NCBI RefSeq assembly: GCF_029873635.1
Contig: NC_080422.1
Span: 910,001-974,000, forward strand
Direction of reading: 5' to 3'
DNA length: 64,000 nt
Source of the DNA: Malania oleifera
Taxonomy: Eukaryota > Streptophyta > Magnoliopsida > Santalales > Ximeniaceae
Shown here: piece by piece, positions 11,224 to 20,977 of the stretch
Layout: each line of letters begins with the position of its first letter
Position numbering within the stretch: the stretch's first letter is position 1
The notes under the pieces: model-generated
What the model was told of the DNA's origin: nothing
Seen by the model: only the letters and a program-made list of their open reading frames with translations
Database searches by the model: none
Position numbers and translations under genes: made by a program

Positions 11224-11411
11224 TTCGTCGACGAACACAGGGTTTTGTCGACGAAGGCTTAAGAGAATTCGTCGACGAACACAGGACTTCGTCGACAAAG
11301 AAATGCCGAGAGGGGTTTTTAAGCTGACTGAATTTTGTCGACGAGGAGTGGATTTCATCGATGAAATTTGTGAAGGACTCGTCGATGAATACAGGGTCTT
11401 GTCGACGAAAT
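11224..11411. promoter_or_regulatory. Array of GTCGAC-centred palindromes upstream of a TATA box
   Basis: At least eight units centred on GTCGAC or ATCGAT occur in under 190 bases. Examples are TTCGTCGACGAA (11224 and 11268) and the symmetric variant TTCATCGATGAA (about 11353). Others are one-sided variants such as TTTTGTCGACGAA. The array ends just before TATAAATAGC at 11421. Matching arrays occupy the same position in copies A, C, E and F. Position and dyad symmetry suggest binding sites for a dimeric DNA-binding protein in the promoter; this is inference. Confidence 0.6.
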
Positions 11412-11640
11412 CCCCTGATCTATAAATAGCTGAAATCTGGGATTTTTATCATTTTCCTCCGAGCTCTCTCTCTCCTCTCTCTCCTCTTCGGCTCTCTCAC
11501 TTTCTCTCTCTTCGATTTTGGGCTGGTTTTATGCCGGATCGAAAATCTGAGGCTACCACAACGCTCCTGGCAAAGTTCCCTGCAAGTTTGACGGAGCGGA
11601 TCGTCGGGAAAAAGAAGTTGAAAATCATCCCTGAGTTAAG

Positions 11641-11739
11641 GTAAGACTTTTTAAACCAAATTAGACTTTGTGATAGTTATAGAAATTGATGTACGCATGA
11701 AAATACTGATGTTTAGTACTGGGGATTTTGAGTTTCAGG
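11641..11739 (+). other. Predicted intron 1 inside LTR B
   Basis: The donor is AAG|GTAAGACTTT and the acceptor is GAGTTTCAG|GGTGTTGAG; length 99 bases. Equivalent sites occur in copy C (19514-19611, 98 bases) and copy E (43340-43437, 98 bases) at the same place relative to the TATA box. Conservation of both sites and of length across diverged copies supports a spliced leader. Confidence 0.55.
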
Positions 11740-11803
11740 GTGTTGAGTAGGAAATCCTACGGGGGTCAGGCTAGGAAATTTGAGGGGCTTTCTCAGTAGC
11801 TAG

Positions 11804-12330
11804 GTAAGGGAGTAAACTAAAGCAGTTATTTTCCATGCAAATTTATTATTGATTATGAGTAAATTTATTTTCTAGAAAAGCATATGATATACCTGTATAT
11901 TATAGATGAAATGTACGTTTGGGAAATACTGCTATTATGATGAAAGGTATATGTATGTATGAGACGATAGAAAAGCACGATTTTAGAATATGAAATATGA
12001 CTTTTAACAGAGCATGTGTGGCATGAATATTATTTTAGGTGAAATGAGATATGATAGGTATGCTTTTACGTGTAAAACACAATTTTAGGTATTTTGGAAA
12101 GATGGGTTATGCTATATTGAGTTTGACGAATATATGATAAAAGAATTAGTTTTTTTTTTTAATGTAAATACCTGAAATGATTCGGCACGAGGCCATATTT
12201 ATTGATGTTATCGGCGCGAGACCGTATGTATTATGCTATCGGCGCGAGGCCATATTTATTATGCTATCGGCGCGAGGTCGTATTATTATGTTATCGACAC
12301 GAGGCCGTATTTATATTATTGGCGTGAGGC

Positions 12331-12361
<31 letters not shown>

Positions 12362-12996
12362 TATGATTTTGGCACGAGGCCATACGTATGATTTCGGCGC
12401 GAGGCCGTATCTATGTTTTCGGCACGAGGCCGTGTTGATGTTACGTATGTTCATGTATTATATGTTACTGCAACTAGGATGTTAGTTTAGTTCAGAGCAG
12501 GAGCTCGGTACCGTAGGTATGGGTTGATTTTGGCACGAGGCCTTATTAGTGCTATCGTCCCACGAGGGGATGGGAGATGAATAGTCGATGAGGCTTTCAG
12601 TAGAGCGTAGACGTCCACCTGGCAATCCGGACCAGGGTGCGGTGGGCCCATCGTACTTACAAACATAGTTGATTCGGTAGTGGTCAGCCAGCCATTGTCA
12701 GGTCCCGCCTTCGGGCTGCACAACCCGTCATGGGGGGTAATACATGACATTAGCTAGCTATTCATCCTAGGTTGATTTTCAGTATTACAGTTATAGTAGA
12801 TGTTTATGTACGTTACGAGTTACTAGCATATATGAAAATGTATGATTATTTCAAATGATATAATGAATGTTCTCCGACTTATGAAATGTATAGTATATGT
12901 ATAATTGCACTAAATATTCATGTTGTCACTCAACTGCATTTAGTTTATTTTCCCTTACTGAGAAGTGTCTCACCCCCAACATTAATATATTTTCAG
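11804..12996 (+). other. Predicted intron 2 inside LTR B
   Basis: The donor is TAG|GTAAGGGAGT and the acceptor is ATATATTTTCAG|GAAACCC, spanning ~1.2 kb of the LTR. Parallel sites are seen in C (19679-20657) and E (43501-44569). The CTTACTGAGAAGTGTCTCAC block lies just upstream of the acceptor in most copies. The conserved core lies within this interval, so it would be removed if splicing occurs. Confidence 0.5.
12701..12748 (+). other. Conserved LTR core with inverted repeats
   Basis: This ~48-base block begins GGTCCCGCCTTCGGGCTGCA and ends GGTAATACATGAC. It recurs in all five close copies (A 10350-10397 on the minus strand, C 20306-20355, D 37498-37547, E 44263-44311) and is weakly recognisable in F (58888-58937). 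Possible stems are GTCATG/CATGAC, CCCG/CGGG across CCTT, and CGGG/CCCG across GCTGCACAA. It is better conserved than its flanks. Confidence 0.65.
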
Positions 12997-13319
12997 GAAA
13001 CCCAGAGAGACCGATGGGTTAGGGCCGCCGTTGAGTGATTGGTGCTTCCCTACTAGAAGGGTAAGCCCTGAGCTAGGACTAGGAGGTTTTTGTTGCATAA
13101 TCCTAGTGTTATTTTGACTTTTTGGAGATTGTACATATGAACAGTATATTGATATTAATAGAAAGCTCTGGTATTATGTTTTATGGATGGATGTGTGGAT
13201 TTTTATGTTTACTACTACTAGGTTTTCCGCTATGTATGACAGGTGTCCTAGTTACTCATGGGTTCGGGTTGACCATTTTAATTATTATGTTGCGTTTCAT
13301 GGAGGGTAGCTACAATAGC

Positions 13320-13748
13320 AGTATTTTCCCAATCGTACATTTCATTTGTAATAAACAAATATATCATATGCTTTTCTAAAAATAAATTTACTCATAATCA
13401 ATAATAATTTGTATAGAAAATAACTGTTTTAGTTTATTCCCTTACCTGGCTACTGTGAAAGCCCCTAAAATATCCTAACCTAACCCCCGTAAGATTTCCT
13501 ACTCAATACCTTGAAACTGAAAATTTCCAGTATTAAGCCTCAGTATTTTCATGCGTACATCATTTCCTATAACTATTATAAGATCAAATTTGGCTTAAAA
13601 AGCCTTACCTCAACTTAGGGATGATTTCCAATTTCGTTTTCCTAACGATCTGCTCAGCAAACTCGTAGAGAACTTCGCCAGGAGCGTCGTGGTGACCTCG
13701 GATTGTTGATCCGGCGTAAATATGGCCTAAAAATGAGGAGAGAGAGAA

Positions 13749-13796
<48 letters not shown>

Positions 13797-13972
13797 TAAG
13801 GGGAGAGAGAGAGTGGAGAGGAAGCTTAAAAATGAAGTTAAAAATTGAATTTTTCATATATATAGACAAAGGATTTCGTCGACAAGCCACATCCTTCGTC
13901 GACGAATCCTCACTAATTTCATCGACAAAATTCAGTCTTCGTCGACGAAATTCAGTCGGCACCATAATTTAT
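13320..13972 (-). mobile_element. TGTA-family LTR (copy A), 5' part, truncated
   Basis: Continuation of copy A across solo LTR B, minus orientation. The donor-like CCTTACCT for intron 1 is near 13603-13610. A GA microsatellite (13752-13794), a TATA-like TATATATAGAC on the minus strand, and four TCGTCGACGAA-type palindromes (13875-13955) follow in reverse order. Homology to B stops near 13972 without a TGTAACGACC start, so this copy lost its first ~250 bases. Confidence 0.75.
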
Positions 13973-14839
13973 GATGCCGGGATGGTTGTTCAATTCGACA
14001 GGTTCTTGCAGTTTTGATTTCATTGGGGTTAAAGATGTGAGTTCTAGTATTTTCAATATCAGTTAGGATTCTTAATTGGTTTGGGATGGATTTGTTTCAA
14101 AGGGTTTAGATGTGTATGCACCAAGTGTTCGATCATTTGTGGCAAAGGGAACTGCAAGTAAGCGTGCAATGTTATAGATTTCGCAGACTATTTTTGTGTT
14201 GTCTGTGTCATATGTGGGGTCTATAAACTCAGATTATTCGATTGTATCCCAGTTGATTCGTGAGTCCCATGTTGGATGGGGTTGTGAGTGCAGTGACAGA
14301 TTGAAGTTTAAGATTAAGATTTGCGAGATGTCTACCATTGACGACGGTGATTTTGTTACTGTTTGTTTCGATTATGGTGTGGATTATTCAGCTGATTGGG
14401 CTCCAGGTGCTTAAGTGAATGTCACTAAGAAGCTTAGTTTTGCTATTTGGGGTTTTTTCGATTGCAGTTCCTACAATTATGCAATTTCAGTGTGCATTGC
14501 AATTTCAACTCAAATTTCCAATTGTAATTTCAAATTCACTGTTTAGAGCACTGTTTAGTGCACATGAATGTGCAACAGTCATTATTGCTGACCCCATGGT
14601 GCATTCAGCTAACCCATTGGAATTTTAAAACTTGGCTTTGTTTATTTGACTGGCAGTGTAGCTGTTATGACCTCACTATGCATTTAGTGCATAGGTCACT
14701 GTTTAATCAATTAAATATCTTGAACATCCTATTAGTTATTATTAGCCGTTAAGGCGAAGCTCTTCAAGTGTTGAAATTGTGGCATATATTTATTTTATTT
14801 TTTTTAGAATTATTATTGTATGATGGAGAAAAAAACATA
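13973..14839. other. Unassigned sequence
   Basis: A 72-codon open frame at 14196-14414 (plus) reads like protein sequence in composition, but I could not place it in a family and it has no partner exons I can see. The rest is non-coding by eye. Confidence 0.35.
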
Positions 14840-14840
14840 C

Positions 14841-15242
14841 CTTCAGAATAGGCACGTTGGCTACATAAATCTTGTGCATAGAAACATCAATTGTAGTCAG
14901 ATTCGTATTAGATCCGGAATTTCCCAATATCGCAAGCTGGGTCCCAGTTATTCGTCCATCAATTTTCTTACTTGGCTTCTTCAACACGAGTAAAGCATCA
15001 TTGACATGCTTGAATGTAATAAACTCGTACCCTTTACTTTTCCCAATGACCTTGCTAAGAATTGCAACGGCCTCTTAGAGGTCACCGTAGGTGGAGAAGA
15101 GATTGTGGAGGTTCTTGATGGTAGTGTCCCATCCAATTCTGCGAATGAAGAGTTTGCACTAGGTAGGGTCCCAATTGGCGATGGATCGGACAGCGTCAAG
15201 TACGTCTAAGTGTCGGACGGTGGCACTTGGGACGATCTTAAT
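14841..15242 (-). pseudogene. RRM protein (UBA2-type) gene fragment, broken
   Basis: On the minus strand one frame reads VLDAVRSIANWDPT, stop, CKLFIRRIGWDTT (RNP2 region), then FSTYGDL, stop, EAVAILSKV, then GKSKGYEFITFKH (RNP1). It continues through KKPSKKIDGRITGTQLA to SMHKIYVANVPI, where a second RRM would start. This order matches the first RRM and linker of plant UBP1-associated (UBA2-like) hnRNP-type proteins, by family knowledge. The two in-frame stops are near 15160 and 15077. The homology stops at a GTATGT near 14840 and no further exon was found, so this is a decayed partial copy. Confidence 0.8.
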
Positions 15243-15336
15243 TGAGCTAATGCATCGACCTTCAATTATTTGATGTAGTCATGATCAAGGATTGAAAGAG
15301 AAAACCTCTCAAGAAGTTCCCACAGATGGCACCAAC

Positions 15337-15480
15337 TGTTGTAGCCAAAAATTGAACGGCCTTCACAATCACTAATCACAACCATCAGAAAAGAGATAAA
15401 TCAGGGATTGACTTGAGAGGTTTTTTATGGAACAAAAAGTAAAGAGAAAATGTGTCCCAGAGTCTAAGAGTGATTGATTT
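15337..15480 (+). repeat. LTR-like repeat, copy 2 (partial)
   Basis: Starts TGTTGTAGCCAAAAATTGAA and follows the copy at 8959 for ~130 bases with one ~50-base gap, then diverges. It is preceded by CCCACAGATGGCACCAACTG, which I could not assign. Same orientation as the first copy, 6.4 kb away. Confidence 0.5.
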
Positions 15481-16098
15481 TTATATTTTAAAAAGACAAT
15501 TGAACCTGAACAGACCTTTTATTGCATTAACAATGAAAATTTGTTCAGTACTAATTCAGAGGTTTACCGTATAAGATTGATTTTATAAACTGTAGCTTTC
15601 TAGCCAATTGGCATGTGAAGAAAAATGGTGTTCCAAGATTTCATTCTCCCCTCCATGGAGAGGGCAATCAACATCCTCAATGAACAATCTTTTTTGCTGC
15701 CGATACAGCCGAATCGTAACAAAATTGCAATTGCGCCTATCGTCCAAAAGAAGATTTCAATTCCATACAGGATTTTCAAGCTCCATGGTTTTTTTTCTAT
15801 GAACCATTGCCATTAGTGACAAAGATTATAACCTTCTCATTTGGCCAACTAAGTAAGTTGACTTAACTGTAAAGGAGCCATGGCTGTTTAGGACCCAGAT
15901 TCACATATCATCTTGATGATATCTCGATAAACGAGTTTTCTTTTTAATAATGTGATTCATCATTTCGTCCTCGAAAACCTTATTTAGGTCTTGTATGTCC
16001 CAGTTGTGATCACTGATTTGATCTACTACCATAACAAATAAATTGCCTACATCTTGTTTAGGGGAGTTGCTTTGAGTCCCTCCATGTTTGGAGCCCAC
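15481..16098. other. No gene seen
   Basis: Short overlapping frames (15608-15816 plus, 15901-16137 minus) show no recognisable domain. It lies between a repeat fragment and a Copia LTR. Confidence 0.45.
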
Positions 16099-16574
16099 TG
16101 TTGGGTCCATATTGTTGACCCACACATTTGGGTGCAATCAAATGTTAAGAGAGGAAGTCAAAAATTGCAGCCTCCCTATGAATCACGCATGATCCAGCGT
16201 GATTATTTTTCAGCACTGACTCCTCTGCAGTCAAGAATTGCAGCTTGCAGTAGTTGGCTAATTAAATGTTGTTGTCTCAGTGTCTCCTCTCCCTACTATA
16301 AAATAGGTTGTGTTGTAAAGGAAAATAGATAGATATACAACAAGTGTAATTAGCAGTGTAAATTGCAAGTGAGTTGTGTTGTGTTTGAGAGGTAAAGAGA
16401 TTGAACTGAGAGTTGAATTTGAGTGTGATTCTCTTCCATTGTATTTCCTATTGATATAATGAGACTCCCTCTCTCCCATGGACATTGGGAAAGTTTGGTC
16501 GAACCATGTAACTCTTGTGTTCTTTGTGATTGTTTGCTTGTATTTGTGTTATGGACCATCCCCAATCCCCAACA
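16099..16574 (+). mobile_element. Copia 5' LTR, 476 bp
   Basis: Runs from TGTTGGGTCCATATTG to CCCCAACA with TG...CA ends. A TATA-like CTATAAAATAGG lies at about 16295-16306. It is followed immediately by a primer-binding site, which fixes it as a 5' LTR in plus orientation. The expected downstream gag/pol in this orientation is missing: the leader ends near 16978 against a minus-strand Copia remnant. Confidence 0.85.
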
Positions 16575-16588
16575 ACGGGTATCAGAGC
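16575..16588 (+). other. Primer-binding site, initiator tRNA-Met type
   Basis: GGGTATCAGAGCA directly after the LTR matches the usual Copia primer-binding sequence TGGTATCAGAGCA except at the first base. It primes minus-strand DNA synthesis in the family. Confidence 0.8.
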
Positions 16589-16978
16589 ATTTGGAGAGGG
16601 TGAGGAGTGTTCAGAGTGGGTTTTTTTTTTTTTTTGCGCAAAATCCAAGCATTACCAATGAAAGTCCAAATTTTCAATGTACTCCGATTAAAAATCTGAG
16701 CACACCATCAAGTCAGCAACGACGAGACGAAACTGGGACAACAAACCGCATCGCAAACTCATCCCAGGAAGTCTTCACGTGCCCAGTAGAGGCGTGAAAA
16801 ACATCTTCACGCGCAGCCATTACTTTTTTTTTCTTCTCATCTACCAACTCCTCGTTGCTTCCCTACAAAGATCTTACGCTATTGATCGTGTTGATCATGT
16901 CAGAACTCTTGCGAGAGTGATTGCCGTGTGGTGAGGTCAAAATGAAGATCTCCATTTCTACGCACGAAGCACATGAGG
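16589..16978 (+). other. Copia leader remnant
   Basis: Untranslated leader after the primer-binding site, with a T tract (16621-16635) and no gag start. It ends abruptly where the minus-strand Copia reverse transcriptase homology begins. Two elements of opposite orientation have therefore been joined by deletion or rearrangement. Confidence 0.5.
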
Positions 16979-17990
16979 TGAATCAAGAACTTTTTCAATG
17001 TAGGCCTTATGAAATAGTCCTAATGTCCTTTGAGACCTATCTCTGTGAATTTCTATGCCAATGACATATGAGGTTTCACCCAAATCCTTTATTTCAAAAT
17101 TCTTAGAGAGAAGTTGTTTCATGTCATATAGCAATCTCAAATCATTGATTGCAAGTAGGATGTCATCCACATATAGGACTAAGAAAATAATTTTACTCCC
17201 ACTGAACTTAAGGTATATGCAATTATCCACAATGTTCTCCATAAAACCAAATGAAGTAATAATATCATGAAACTTTAGATACCATTGTCGGGAGGCTTGC
17301 TTTAGTCTATATATTGACTTCTTTAATTTGCAAACCAAATTATTGCCTTGATCAAAACAAAATCCTTCAGGTTCTTTCATGTATGCATCTTCTTCAAGAT
17401 CCCCATTTAAAAATGTTGTTTTCACATCCATCTGATATAGCTCTAAATCAAAATGAGCTACAAAAGCCATGATTATTCTAAATGAGTCTTTCTTAGAAAC
17501 TGGAGAAAAAGTGTTATGGTAATCAATGCCTTCTACTTGAGTGAATTTCTTCGTTACAAGTCTGGCCTTATATCTCTCAATGTTACCATTTGAGCCTCTT
17601 TTAGTCTTGTAGACCCATTTATAGCTTACAACTTTGACTCCCTTAGGTAACTCAACGATATTCCAGACTTGGTTTTTTAGCTATAGAATCCATTTCTTCC
17701 TTCATGGCATCATACCAAACACTTGAATTTTCCCCACTCATGGCTTGTGAAAATGAGATGGAATCATCTTTAAGTCCAACATCAAAGTCAGACTCTATCA
17801 AGTATACATGATAGTCGCTAGGAATAGCAGATCTTCTTACGCTTGAAGGCCTCCTTAAAACTTGAGTTTGAATGTCACCCATGTTAGGTGGTTGTTGTAC
17901 TTCAGCCTCTATATTGACTTGTTCCTCTTGAGGTGGAGGTGGTATTTCTTGATTTGATTGTTCTTCCAAGACATCATATTGATTTTCTTA
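16979..17990 (-). pseudogene. Copia (minus) reverse transcriptase remnant
   Basis: 3' part of a Ty1/Copia polyprotein. The frame at 16958-17470 holds YQMDVKTTFLNGDLEED, then KSIYRLKQASRQWY, then the catalytic VLYVDDILLA (near 17158-17182), then GETSYVIGIEIHRDR. The N-terminal part of the domain (17652-17969) has MSGENSSVWYDAMKEEM. The two are out of frame with intervening stops. The RNase H domain and the 3' LTR are missing on the left. Confidence 0.9.
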
Positions 17991-18129
17991 AAAGATAATC
18001 ATTTTACCCTTATTCACAGATTCATTTTCTTTATTTTGTGTTTCCTCCCACTCTATCTTTCGAGAAACAGTGCTCCCATTAATGTCAGTATCCTCAAGAA
18101 ATTTTGCATTTCTAGCTTCAATAATTCTA

Positions 18130-19028
18130 GGTGCGTGTGAGTGACAGTAAAATTTATAACCCTTCGAATTTTCTACATAACCAATGAAGTATCCACTGAT
18201 TGTTCTAGGGTCTAATTTCTTTAATGTGGATCATGGATTCTAACCTCAATTGGACAACCCCATAACTTGTTTTCCATCTTTTCTATAACTCAAATGGCGT
18301 TTTGGGAACCGCCTTAGATGGAACTTTGTTTAAGATATACACTGCAGTTTTTAAGGCCTCACTCCACAAATATAAGGGAAGATCATTGTTGCTTAACATA
18401 CTCTGAACCATATCCATAAGAGTACAATTCCGCCTTTCCGCAACACCATTTTGGTAAGGTGACCCCGACATAGTATATTGTGCAACAATACCCTCATCCT
18501 TAAGAAATTCTGCAAATGGACCTGATATTTGTCATGATTCTGTGTATCTTCCATAACATTCACCACCCCTATCTGATCTTATGATCTTAATACTTTTGTC
18601 TAATTGTTTCTCTACTTCTTTCTTAAATGTCCTGAATGCATCTAGTGCTTTAGCTTTATTAAATAGAAGGTAAAGATACATATACCGAGTATGGTCATCA
18701 ACAAATGAGATAAAGTATCTCTGACCATTTAGACAAGGGGTACTGGATGGACCACAGATATCAGTGTGTATGATCCCAAGTATTTCATTACTCCTCTTGA
18801 CACCTTTACTTGTCTTATTGGTTTGCCTACCCTTTATACAACCCACACAAGTGTTGAAATCATAAAAATCTAGAGTTTTGAGGACTCCATCATTAACTAA
18901 TCTCTTCATTGTTTCAATGGAGATATGACCTACTCTAGTGCCATAATGTAGAGGAGGACTCATCAATAATGGTACATTTTGTACCAACATTGTCATGCAT
19001 TATTAGGAGACTTTGCTCATAGATATGA
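18130..19028 (-). pseudogene. Copia (minus) integrase remnant
   Basis: Gag-pre-integrase and integrase core of the same polyprotein. HISIETMKRLVNDGVL and the C-x2-C half of the zinc site (CVGCIKGRQ) are followed by IHTDICGP and SFVDDHTRYMYLYLL, then SDRGGECYG, then [17 protein letters not shown]. These supply the D, D and E catalytic positions. An in-frame stop separates CYGRYTES from the rest. The pre-integrase reading is split by the solo LTR at 19029. Confidence 0.9.
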
Positions 19029-20977
19029 TGTAGTGACCCGAAGAATAATAGTATTTTAATAATAAAAGGGGAGGAAAATGGAAACAGGAACAGAAGGAGG
19101 CAGTAGATGACATCGCACTTTGGAGATAATAACAATTTCAAGAAATTTCTGGGCCTCGTCGATGAGGTCCCGTCTCGTCAACGAGAAAATACCAAGAGAA
19201 GAATTTGGGATACTCTGAATTTCGTCAACGAAGGGTAAGGTTCTTTGACAAAATTACTTAAGGTCTCATCAACGAGATGACGTGGCTCGTTGATGAATTT
19301 CGCAGTATAAATAGCCCTAAACTCATTTTAATCATAGAAAATCAGCGCCGCTCTCTTCTCTTCTCTCTCTCTCTCTCTCCTATGGCCTCTCCCTCTTTTC
19401 TCTTCGATTTCAGCCCCGTCAGTTGCCGAATCGACGTTCTTGGCGGAGTTCTCTTCAAGTCTGCCGGAACGGATCGTCGGTGGGACGAAGTTGGAATTCA
19501 TCCCAAATCCAGGGTAAGGTCTTTTATTTGGAATTTGAGTTTCCAGCAGTTGTAAGAAATGTAATAGACGTAGAAATAGTAATGTTTTGTTCTGGGATTT
19601 ATGATTTTCAGGGTGTTGAGTGGAGAACCATGCGGGTGTTGGACCCGTTATAGTAGGGGATTTTTAGCAGTAAATCAGGTAAGAGAAATATGCTATGCTA
19701 AGTAGTTCTAAAATGATTTCTAGTATAAAATGTATATTTTACCAGTTTATTATTCATAGCAGGACATTCTACAGATTATTTATGAATATTATGTATTAAA
19801 TCACCGTGTGGCTTGAGAATATAAATACAGTACACAAGCATGTTTTGCAATATTTTCAAGGTATGTTATACAGAATATACAGTCAGTAGATATGTTTTAA
19901 AGTAATTACAGAATACCATGATTATGTAGTTTTTAGTACCATGATTATATAGTTTCCAGTACCATGACTTACAGATTACAGTTCAGTTAAAAAATACAGT
20001 TGACACAGTTACAGTTTATTTCATTGTCATGGTTTATGCAGTTATTATAGAATCATGGTAAAACAGGTAGTTGTATATAGAGATGTATTATATAGTATCA
20101 GACCTTATTGGATCATACAGTTACAGAGCACGATACCGTAGCTACATACAATTTACAGAGTGCAACCACCTATTCAGATAATACGTGGTAGTAGGTTGAT
20201 CATATAGTGGCCTGACGTGGATAGGCTCCCCATCAGATATGGGTTGAAGAGAGCAAATCAGACCGAGGGAGTATAGTGGTTTACCCTAGTCGGCCAGCTA
20301 GGGTAGATCCCGCCTACGGGCCGCACAACTCTGTCATGAGGGGTTAATTCATGACACACAGATATCCACAGGGAAGTTTTCAGTTACTATTATTTATATA
20401 CTGATTTACAGAGACAGAAAGTACACTTATTTATATTAGAAGTGTTTTGAGTAGAAACTTAAAATATAGATATGTTAAGCAACATGAAAATGGGGGTGGT
20501 TTCTATTACTTGTATTGTATTTACAGGTTTAGTTATACATGATTTTTATAGCAACATATTTTCATAATATTGTAACTCATTTGCCACACACTAGCAATAG
20601 CATATTTCGTCTTATTGAGCGTTGGCTTATCCCAATTACTTTAACATTTTTTTTCAGGTGATCTAGGTAGGCGAGCAGATCAGGCTTGCAGATAGAGGGG
20701 CCTCAGTACTGCCCTGATATTAGAGTGAGTATTTTTAGGAATATTTTTGTATAGCCCTAGCTAGTTAAGGACATTTTTGGGGAACAATTATATATGTATA
20801 TTTTGGGAAACAATTTAGCACTCTGGTATTGTATGTAATTATAAATGGTTATGTTTATTTGATTTCCGCTTCTCGCTGCTTAGGTGAATGGTTGGGTTTA
20901 ATCCAGTTTGGCATTAGAGCATTATAAATTTTATAGTATATGAAAAAAAAAACCCATTTAAAAGGCAGGTCGTTACA
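19029..20977 (+). mobile_element. TGTA-family solo LTR (copy C), about 1949 bp
   Basis: Runs from TGTAGTGACCCG to CAGGTCGTTACA inside the minus-strand Copia. Joining the flanks at CATAGATATCTAG restores the Copia reading (LDIYEQ), so ATAT is duplicated at the insertion; the full 5-base duplication is not clean. It has palindromes (CTCGTCAACGAG, TTCGTCAACGAA; 19155-19300), a TATA box at 19316-19324, predicted introns 19514-19611 and 19679-20657, and the core at 20306-20355. No internal region is present. Confidence 0.88.

Larger units (their letters stand above)
11065..13314 (+). mobile_element. TGTA-family solo LTR (copy B), 2250 bp
   Basis: Complete LTR running from TGTAACGACC to GGGTAGCTACA, flanked by 5-base duplications ATAGC at 11060-11064 and 13315-13319. 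It is inserted into an older copy (A) of its own family in opposite orientation, so A's sequence reads continuously across the duplication. No internal domain is attached, so it is a solo LTR from unequal recombination. It carries a palindrome array (11224-11411), a TATA box (TATAAATAGC, 11421-11430), two predicted introns, CGGCGCGAGGCCGTAT-like repeats (12180-12435) with an AT run (12332-12357), and the core at 12701-12748. It is the reference copy for comparing the family. Confidence 0.95.

Noticed and set aside
13703..14017. Open frames across the GA run in LTR copy A
   Set aside because: The frames exist because of the microsatellite and continue into the LTR palindromes and unrelated flank; no domain.
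14196..14414. 72-codon frame as a real gene
   Set aside because: No family recognised, no splice partners and no promoter; kept only as unassigned sequence.
8959..15480. Idea that the repeats at 8959 and 15337 are the two LTRs of one element carrying the RRM fragment
   Set aside because: Similarity covers only ~130 bases, the second copy diverges afterwards, and no primer-binding site, polypurine tract or duplication was found.
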